From contig JAEWTL010000083.1 of the NCBI GenBank assembly GCA_023459495.1, positions 1-9,388 of the forward strand: DNA of 9,388 nt, given 5' to 3'. Numbering within the stretch: position 1 is the stretch's first letter; every line of letters begins with the position of its first letter. The notes below the pieces were generated by a model. The model was given only the letters and a program-made list of their open reading frames with translations, searched no databases and had not been told where the DNA came from. Positions 5,582 through 9,388 of this stretch are shown here, piece by piece. A program made the translations under genes and the position numbers. The stretch is from Bacillota bacterium (GTDB lineage: Bacteria > Bacillota > Clostridia > Christensenellales > SZUA-584).

Positions 5582-5623
5582 TAATGAAAATTATTTGCAT
5601 TTATAATGATTTTGTTATATAAT
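5580..5623 (+). promoter_or_regulatory. promoter with overlapping Fur-box-like sequence
   Basis: TTGCAT (5595-5600), 17 bp, then a perfect TATAAT (5618-5623). The 19 bases at 5580-5598, beginning GATAATGAAAATTATT, match about 15 of 19 positions of the classical Fur box and overlap the -35. Transcription would run into the structured 1 kb region before the head genes. The promoter is reasonable; the Fur link is weak because AT-rich DNA produces such matches by chance. Confidence 0.5.
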
Positions 5624-5630
5624 AATTTTA

Positions 5631-5895
5631 GGGGTAGATAAAAAGATTTTAGTTGGTGTTAATCCTTCTACTGTCATAAATCCCTGCATATGGAAGGTGA
5701 TAGCCTCAAAGGTTGAGTGGCATTAACCTCTAACAAATATTACCTTCCATCTCTCAAGAAGTTTTAGAATAATCATAACTCCCTCTTTGATTGTTGATTG
5801 TTTCTACGTTGTGTTGATGAATGTTGTTAGGCATTGTGCTTAATTTTGATAAAAGCGGGTAGGTGTTATCTCCTTGCCCTTCCCGCTCTTATTTT
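5631..5895 (+). ncRNA. candidate structured RNA of about 265 nt
   Basis: The segment lies between the promoter at 5595-5623 and the terminator-like hairpin at 5854-5895 and has no gene. A 9 bp stem ATGGAAGGT/ACCTTCCAT (5690-5698 with 5742-5750) encloses a hairpin CTCAA-agg-TTGAG (5705-5717). This competes with an alternative pairing AGGTT/AACCT (5710-5714 with 5725-5729). Such mutually exclusive stems are typical of regulatory leaders or small RNAs. It matches no family I know. Confidence 0.4.
5854..5895 (+). terminator. terminator-like hairpin ending the structured RNA
   Basis: AGCGGG (5854-5859) pairs with CCCGCT (5882-5887) over a 22-nt loop and is followed by CTTATTTTT. The long loop makes it weaker than the other terminators in the window. 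Confidence 0.45.
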
Positions 5896-5956
5896 TCATC
5901 TATGCTTATCCTAAAGCTCCTTATTTTGTCCGAAAACATTAAAGAGCCTTACACTG

Positions 5957-6021
5957 ATAGTTATATTTTATAACTATTTACTAACATCATTAAACTCTTA
6001 TTTAATGACGGAAGTTAGTAA
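5957..6021. repeat. two adjoining perfect-stem hairpins
   Basis: ATAGTTATA-ttt-TATAACTAT (5957-5977) has a 9 bp stem. It is followed with no gap by TTACTAAC/GTTAGTAA (5978-5985 with 6014-6021), which encloses TCATTAAA-ctctta-TTTAATGA. Two back-to-back structures of this quality in non-coding DNA suggest a protein-binding or recombination site, or an RNA control element. Confidence 0.6.
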
Positions 6022-6297
6022 CAGAATAATCTATTAAGTTGTTGTCAAAAAACTATCATCTGCATAGCGTTAGCCGCAAGTAGAGAGAGTTTAGCTAAGA
6101 ATGGTGCAATAAACTTTGGAAATATTGATAGCAAAACGGGTTTTATAGAATGCGGATCTATAAGCTTTGGTTGTAAAAACGATTTTCTGAAACGGTAGAT
6201 TACTGTTGGTGTAGTTAATCCTATTAAAATTTGATCTGTGAGTAGATTAGAATTGGAATAGTGATTCCTTAAAGCCTTAATTTGTTGCATCCACAGC
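6022..6297. other. non-coding stretch with a start-less open frame
   Basis: No gene is supported. A plus-strand frame is open from 6022 to a stop at 6196-6198 without any start codon; its later part (AASRESLAKNGAINFG and on) looks protein-like and could be a gene remnant. A minus-strand frame of 93 codons (6045-6326) has an ATG but no ribosome-binding site. Confidence 0.35.
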
Positions 6298-6300
6298 AAA

Positions 6301-6395
6301 AACAGGCAGCGGTTTAGCCCCCGCATCGAATAGCAGGATCGTAGATTCCAAAGGGTTGGCCCCTCCTAAGAGCCAATTTCTCCTGCGGTCCTGTT
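6301..6395 (+). ncRNA. candidate three-way-junction regulatory RNA
   Basis: The outer stem AACAGG/CCTGTT (6301-6306 with 6390-6395) encloses two arms: GCGG/CCGC (6309-6324), and GCAGGA/TCCTGC (6333-6338 with 6381-6386) capped by TTGGC/GCCAA (6356-6360 with 6372-6376). The cap loop CCCTCCTAAGA contains an anti-Shine-Dalgarno sequence. Compact branched antisense RNAs upstream of phage operons are known from P4 (CI RNA) and P1/P22 (C4 RNA). I see a similarity of layout, not a sequence match. The strand is assumed from the orientation of the downstream genes. Confidence 0.4.
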
Positions 6396-6409
6396 ATTCA
6401 CCCTTAACA

Positions 6410-6447
6410 TATCTCTAAGCGTATTTATAAAAGTATTCTTAGAGATA
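6410..6447. repeat. 10 bp stem hairpin
   Basis: TATCTCTAAG (6410-6419) pairs perfectly with CTTAGAGATA (6438-6447) over an 18-nt loop, with AAC/GTT extending the base. It has no T tract, so it is not a terminator. It is followed by AACCTCCT (6454-6461), a second anti-Shine-Dalgarno sequence. Confidence 0.6.
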
Positions 6448-6508
6448 ACGTTAAACCTCCTCAAAGTTGACTTATCACAATATGTATTTTGCCCGATACA
6501 AAATAAAT

Positions 6509-6556
6509 AAGCCCCTTGCTATTGTTGATTGAACCTCTTATAGCCTGGGGCTTTTT
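6509..6556 (+). terminator. intrinsic terminator just before the head genes
   Basis: AAGCCCC (6509-6515) pairs with GGGGCTT (6547-6553), with an inner stem GCTAT/ATAGC (6518-6522 with 6540-6544) and a T run at 6552-6556. It ends 31 bp before ATG 6588. I see no clear promoter between it and the gene, so head-gene expression should need read-through, antitermination or an activated promoter. Confidence 0.75.
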
Positions 6557-6587
6557 ATTACTCGGAACATAACGGAATCGTTATTTT

Positions 6588-6797
6588 ATGAAACAAGAAA
6601 TTATCCTGAAATATGGCAATGAAAAGTTAACACTAACTGAGGATGTGTTGAATGCTACAGCCTACGCGCTTGGCATCACTCCTACAGAATTAAAGAAACA
6701 GTGTGAACGTCTTTATAAGGCTGACAGCAATAAACCATCTCACCAAGATTTGATTAATGCTAAAGCTCAACAAATCAAACAATCTAAGGAAAAATAA
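6588..6797 (+). CDS. small protein starting the head module, 69 aa
   Basis: ATG 6588 to TAA 6795-6797. The only ribosome-binding sequence is CGGAA about 10 nt upstream, inside a 6 bp hairpin ATAACG-gaat-CGTTAT (6569-6584), so initiation is probably weak or controlled. The protein is small and helical: a beta-like N-terminus (KQEIILKYGNEKLTLT), then helices around DVLNATAYALGITPTELKKQ, and a Lys/Gln-rich C-terminus. Its stop overlaps the next ATG (TAATG), so it is coupled to the decoration protein. A scaffold-like or assembly-chaperone role would suit its position before the capsid genes, but there is no recognisable family, so this is inference. Confidence 0.7.
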   Translation: MKQEIILKYGNEKLTLTEDVLNATAYALGITPTELKKQCERLYKADSNKPSHQDLINAKAQQIKQSKEK

Positions 6798-7171
6798 TGG
6801 CTATTTTAAAATTAAGCGATGTTTTCCCACATCGTAAAAGCATCACTGACGTAGTGAGCTATGCAACCGACCCTTACGCGGCTGTAGAAAGCAAAAAATT
6901 TGCAGCACTTGCACAAGATGTAACGTGCGGCGACCTCATTGATTCATCCGGCGCTAAATATGTTAGCGGCGCTGATGTTCTTGTCGTTGTGTCTGACTTC
7001 GTAACTGCTGATTCAAATAAAACAGTTAACGTGCTTCGTGCTAATGCCGGACTCGTTTGCATCAAAGCTGATGCCCTGAATGCCGAAGGCGCTGTAAAAG
7101 AAGCTGCTATTGCAGCTCTCGCTGCTAAAGGCTTCCAGCTTGAAGGCTTCCACTCTGTTTTCACATCTTAA
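6797..7171 (+). CDS. lambda gpD-like head decoration protein, 124 aa
   Basis: ATG 6797 overlaps the previous stop, with TAAGGA about 8 nt upstream. Length (124) is close to lambda gpD (110). The body is small-residue-rich with alternating strands: GDLIDSSGAKYVSGADVLVVVSD (split at about 48-70), VNVLRANAGLVCIKADAL (about 80-97), and a C-terminal helix EAAIAALAAKGFQLEGF. This pattern (a gvl-type strand, a g-A-l segment, then an Ala-rich helix before a final Gly turn) is typical of gpD/SHP-type proteins that clamp the expanded lattice at the threefold axes. Order D then E matches lambda. The homology is judged by eye; the family call is probable, not certain. Confidence 0.65.
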   Translation: MAILKLSDVFPHRKSITDVVSYATDPYAAVESKKFAALAQDVTCGDLIDSSGAKYVSGADVLVVVSDFVTADSNKTVNVLRANAGLVCIKADALNAEGAVKEAAIAALAAKGFQLEGFHSVFTS

Positions 7172-7187
7172 GAAGGAATAAATAATA

Positions 7188-8888
7188 ATGATTATCGGAA
7201 ATGAAGTGGTTGATCTTGCTCCACTGTTTGAATTAAACGATACCCGTAACTATCTGCTGTCTACTCTGGATTTTACTGATCCTGTGCCTGTAGAAAGTCA
7301 CAAAGTGGCTGTTTCCCAGCTTATCGAGAGCAATGAATCTCTGTTCAACCATCCTACAAGCCGTTTTAGCTCTGAGCATAACGTTACTAAACGTGAAAAC
7401 GCGGAAGAGTGGCTGATTGAAATTCCTTATTTCCTGCGTGAAGACCTGATCACACCGCAGGACGTGCAAGGCAAACGAAAAGCCGGAAGCTCTATTGAAG
7501 AAACACTGCCGGATCTGTATGCGGAATATATCGCTAAACACAATGTTGCATTCCAGCGCACTAAAGAAAGCATCCTCGCGGCTTCTCTGTTCTCTGGCAA
7601 GACGCATACCCCGAAAACTGACGATGTTCTGATCGACTACAGCACTCTGTTCGGTGTGTCTCCAATGACTGCAACCGTTGACGCATCCAGCACCAACACA
7701 ATGACTGTGTTCAAACAGTTTGACCAGATGCATACGGATATGATTGCTAAAGCACAAAGCCAGGCTGCAACCATTGAGCGTGTTGTTGTGTTCTGTAAGC
7801 CTGCGGCATTCAACGCTATTCGTTACAGCGTTGGCATGGTTAATGCGTTCCAATATGCAAGCCCTGTAGACGATGCAAACGTGGTGTTTAATGTGCGCTC
7901 TCTGCTGCCTGGTGTAACTACTTTCACCATTCCAGGAACTAACATTGATCTGATCAAAGTGACTGATCCGCTGCTGCTGGCACATATGACCGCAGACGCT
8001 GTAGCTGTTCCTAAATTCGCTAAAGGTGCAGGTGTTTACCAATCTATTTATGGCGCTCCTTCCAGTTCCTTCGATCTGCTGTCTCAAGGCGCTAAAGAGT
8101 ATTACAGCTATGCTTTCGAATCGAATCGCGGCGACGCAGTGCACGTAGTGACCGAGAATAGCTCGCTTGTGGTTAGCCAGCCTTCGAATACGCAGACTAT
8201 AACGTTTGTAGCCGATAAGGCTACCGCAACCGTCTCCGGTATTGAGGTGATGGGCAACTATGCGCTGGCGGACGGCAAAGCCAAACAAACGTATAAAGTT
8301 ACGGTGACTGATGCCAATAACAATTTGGTGAAAGATAGCGAAGTGACGCTGACTGCCAGCCCGGCTTCGTTAAACCTGGAACCGAATGGCACTGCGACAA
8401 CGAATGAGCAAGGGCAGGCTATTTTCACCGCTACCACTACTGTTGCGGCGATATACACACTCAAGGCGCAAGTGAGTCAGACCAACGGTCAGGTATCAAC
8501 GAAAACTGCCGAATCTAAATTCGTTGCGGATGATAAAAACGCGGTACTCACCGCATCATCTGATATGCAATCTCTGGTGGCGGATGGGAAATCGACTGCG
8601 AAGCTGGAGGTGACACTGATGTCGGCAAACAACCCCGTTGGCGGGAATATGTGGGTCGACATTCAGACGCCGGAAGGGGTGACGGAGAAGGATTATCAGT
8701 TCCTGCCGTCGAAAAATGACCATTTCGTGAGCGGAAAAATCACGCGTAAATTTAGTACCAGCAAGCCTGGTGTCTATACGTTCACATTTAACGCCCTGAC
8801 CTATGGCGGGTACGAAATGAAGCCAGTGACGGTGACCATTACCGCGGTGGATGCCGATACGGCAAAGGACGAGGAGGCGATGAAATAA
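7188..8888 (+). CDS. lambda gpE-like major capsid protein with two C-terminal Ig-like domains, 566 aa
   Basis: ATG 7188 follows AAGAAGGAA (about 11 nt spacing) and begins 16 bp after the decoration gene. Residues 1 to about 333 match the size and pattern of the lambda gpE capsid family (341 aa): an N-terminal arm with TLDFTDPVPVESHKVAVSQL, a loop with EIPYFLREDLITPQDVQGKR, a long central helix region (EYIAKHNVAFQRTKESILAA) ending in LFSGKTHTP, and a P-domain-like strand set (about 195-290). Residues about 337-447 and 452-554 are two bacterial Ig-like group 1 (invasin/intimin-type) domains, each with the ADGK(A/S) motif (361-364, 466-469); the first has VTVTDANNN. They should project from the shell surface. 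The C-terminus is short and acidic. No protease, portal or terminase gene accompanies it. Codon choice becomes more G+C-rich from about 8100, near the domain junction. Confidence 0.85.
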   Translation: MIIGNEVVDLAPLFELNDTRNYLLSTLDFTDPVPVESHKVAVSQLIESNESLFNHPTSRFSSEHNVTKRENAEEWLIEIPYFLREDLITPQDVQGKRKAGSSIEETLPDLYAEYIAKHNVAFQRTKESILAASLFSGKTHTPKTDDVLIDYSTLFGVSPMTATVDASSTNTMTVFKQFDQMHTDMIAKAQSQAATIERVVVFCKPAAFNAIRYSVGMVNAFQYASPVDDANVVFNVRSLLPGVTTFTIPGTNIDLIKVTDPLLLAHMTADAVAVPKFAKGAGVYQSIYGAPSSSFDLLSQGAKEYYSYAFESNRGDAVHVVTENSSLVVSQPSNTQTITFVADKATATVSGIEVMGNYALADGKAKQTYKVTVTDANNNLVKDSEVTLTASPASLNLEPNGTATTNEQGQAIFTATTTVAAIYTLKAQVSQTNGQVSTKTAESKFVADDKNAVLTASSDMQSLVADGKSTAKLEVTLMSANNPVGGNMWVDIQTPEGVTEKDYQFLPSKNDHFVSGKITRKFSTSKPGVYTFTFNALTYGGYEMKPVTVTITAVDADTAKDEEAMK

Positions 8889-8921
8889 TTTTAAGAATAT
8901 GAAAGTAACATTCTAATAAAC

Positions 8922-8958
8922 AATAATGGCGTTGACATCTTCAACGCCATTATTTATT
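8922..8958. terminator. bidirectional intrinsic terminator
   Basis: A perfect 14 bp stem AATAATGGCGTTGA (8922-8935) / TCAACGCCATTATT (8941-8954), loop CATCT, with T-rich flanks on both sides. It separates the rightward head module from the leftward regulator gene. Confidence 0.88.
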
Positions 8959-9008
8959 GAATTTCCTGACAGTAGTCTCGTTATAAATTCATTTAGATAT
9001 AGCGAAAA

Positions 9009-9388
9009 CTAAACCGGACGAACGGGGATAAAAATTTCGCAAACAACATCATTGCTATCCTTTTCTACGAAATCTTCATTGTAATAAAACCGCTCAATAT
9101 CACTGCCGTTCACTCTGGCTAACCCCCTGGCGGGTAATTCCATCAGATAGAGGTTTCGCGCCCATTCAGGGTAGTGCTCCCACTCACCTTCATAGCGGAA
9201 AGAGGCATACAGTCCTCGGTTAATTGTCCACTCTTTCGGCATCTCTGAATCGGTTGGTTTGCATACCGTACCAGCAAAAGTTTCAACCGTGAGCAAATCG
9301 ACCGATTTTGTTGACGGTTCAAACGTGGAAACGAAATAGATATCCGTCTTAAAATTCTTCATACATCTGGCTAAATGATGACGTCGTA
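9009..9388 (-). CDS. Rob-like GyrI effector-domain protein, C-terminal part of an AraC-family regulator (partial)
   Basis: The minus-strand frame ends in TAG (9009-9011) and is open to the window edge. ATG at 9360-9362 is possible as a start but has no ribosome-binding site, and the eight codons above it stay in frame. The C-terminus aligns by eye with the end of E. coli Rob: LYLMELPARGLARVNGSDIERFY corresponds in pattern to Rob's run ending in GQDIERYY, and VVCEIFIPVR to LRCELLIPIRR. GLYASFRYEG corresponds to GGEYVMFTYEG. So this is the GyrI-like (ligand/effector-binding) domain, and the DNA-binding domain, if present, lies beyond the window. It may be chromosomal (an AraC-type gene such as ykgA lies in the wider thrW region of E. 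coli) or cargo of the element. Confidence 0.72.
   Translation of the reverse strand, partial: RRHHLARCMKNFKTDIYFVSTFEPSTKSVDLLTVETFAGTVCKPTDSEMPKEWTINRGLYASFRYEGEWEHYPEWARNLYLMELPARGLARVNGSDIERFYYNEDFVEKDSNDVVCEIFIPVRPV

Noticed and set aside
6045..6326. Minus-strand 93-codon ATG frame
   Set aside because: No ribosome-binding site, and it overlaps the structured RNA region at 6301.
6393..6401. DnaA box (TTATTCACC, one mismatch)
   Set aside because: A single isolated near-match; no cluster of DnaA boxes near either repeat locus.
7233..8288. Long minus-strand frame of 351 codons
   Set aside because: Entirely antisense to the capsid gene, whose fold pattern is clear; a codon-usage shadow rich in His, Arg and Cys.

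Overview
The window looks like the left part of an accessory element inserted beside the threonine tRNA gene thrW in Escherichia or a close relative. Bases 48-123 are a complete tRNA-Thr(CGU) with encoded CCA. From memory, the 47 bases before it resemble the proA-thrW spacer of E. coli. thrW is a known integration site (CP4-6, P22-like and Shigella phages), and everything after about position 124 is unlike the usual chromosome there: AT-rich, full of small ORFs, repeats and hairpins. No integrase, primase, helicase, portal or terminase is visible, so the element is either incomplete or continues past the window.

Layout. (1) 124-1000: a doubtful minus-strand ORF and a small basic protein gene (729-887). 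(2) 1000-3000: about 2 kb with no convincing gene but much DNA structure. It holds two inverted arrays of about 10 bp repeats flanking an AT-rich core (1053-1220), a near-consensus sigma70 promoter (1634-1661), five phased palindromic repeats (2021-2180), an AT-rich stretch, and a dense field of hairpins (2270-2730). I read this as one or two replication-control regions. (3) 2997-5581: a rightward operon with a strong promoter, a leader containing an intrinsic terminator and a possible leader peptide, then eight or nine small genes, including a ribbon-helix-helix protein, a winged-helix (replication-initiator-like) protein and a second small winged-helix protein. (4) 5582-6587: a 1 kb structured region with a promoter, several strong hairpins, a three-way-junction RNA candidate and two terminator-like hairpins. 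(5) 6588-8888: a three-gene head module: a 69-residue protein, a lambda gpD-like decoration protein, and a lambda gpE-like major capsid protein carrying two bacterial Ig-like domains. A strong bidirectional terminator follows. (6) 9009-9388: a minus-strand gene, cut by the window edge, encoding the GyrI/Rob-type effector domain of an AraC-family regulator.

Most interesting reading (inference): this may be a phage satellite that brings its own capsid shell and decoration proteins but none of the other head genes. It would build or modify particles using a helper phage's portal, protease/scaffold, terminase and tail. The early operon and the capsid genes each lie behind a leader with an intrinsic terminator, recalling P4-type control by premature termination. 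The alternative is a decayed lambdoid prophage; against this, all three head ORFs are intact, closely coupled and bounded by terminators.
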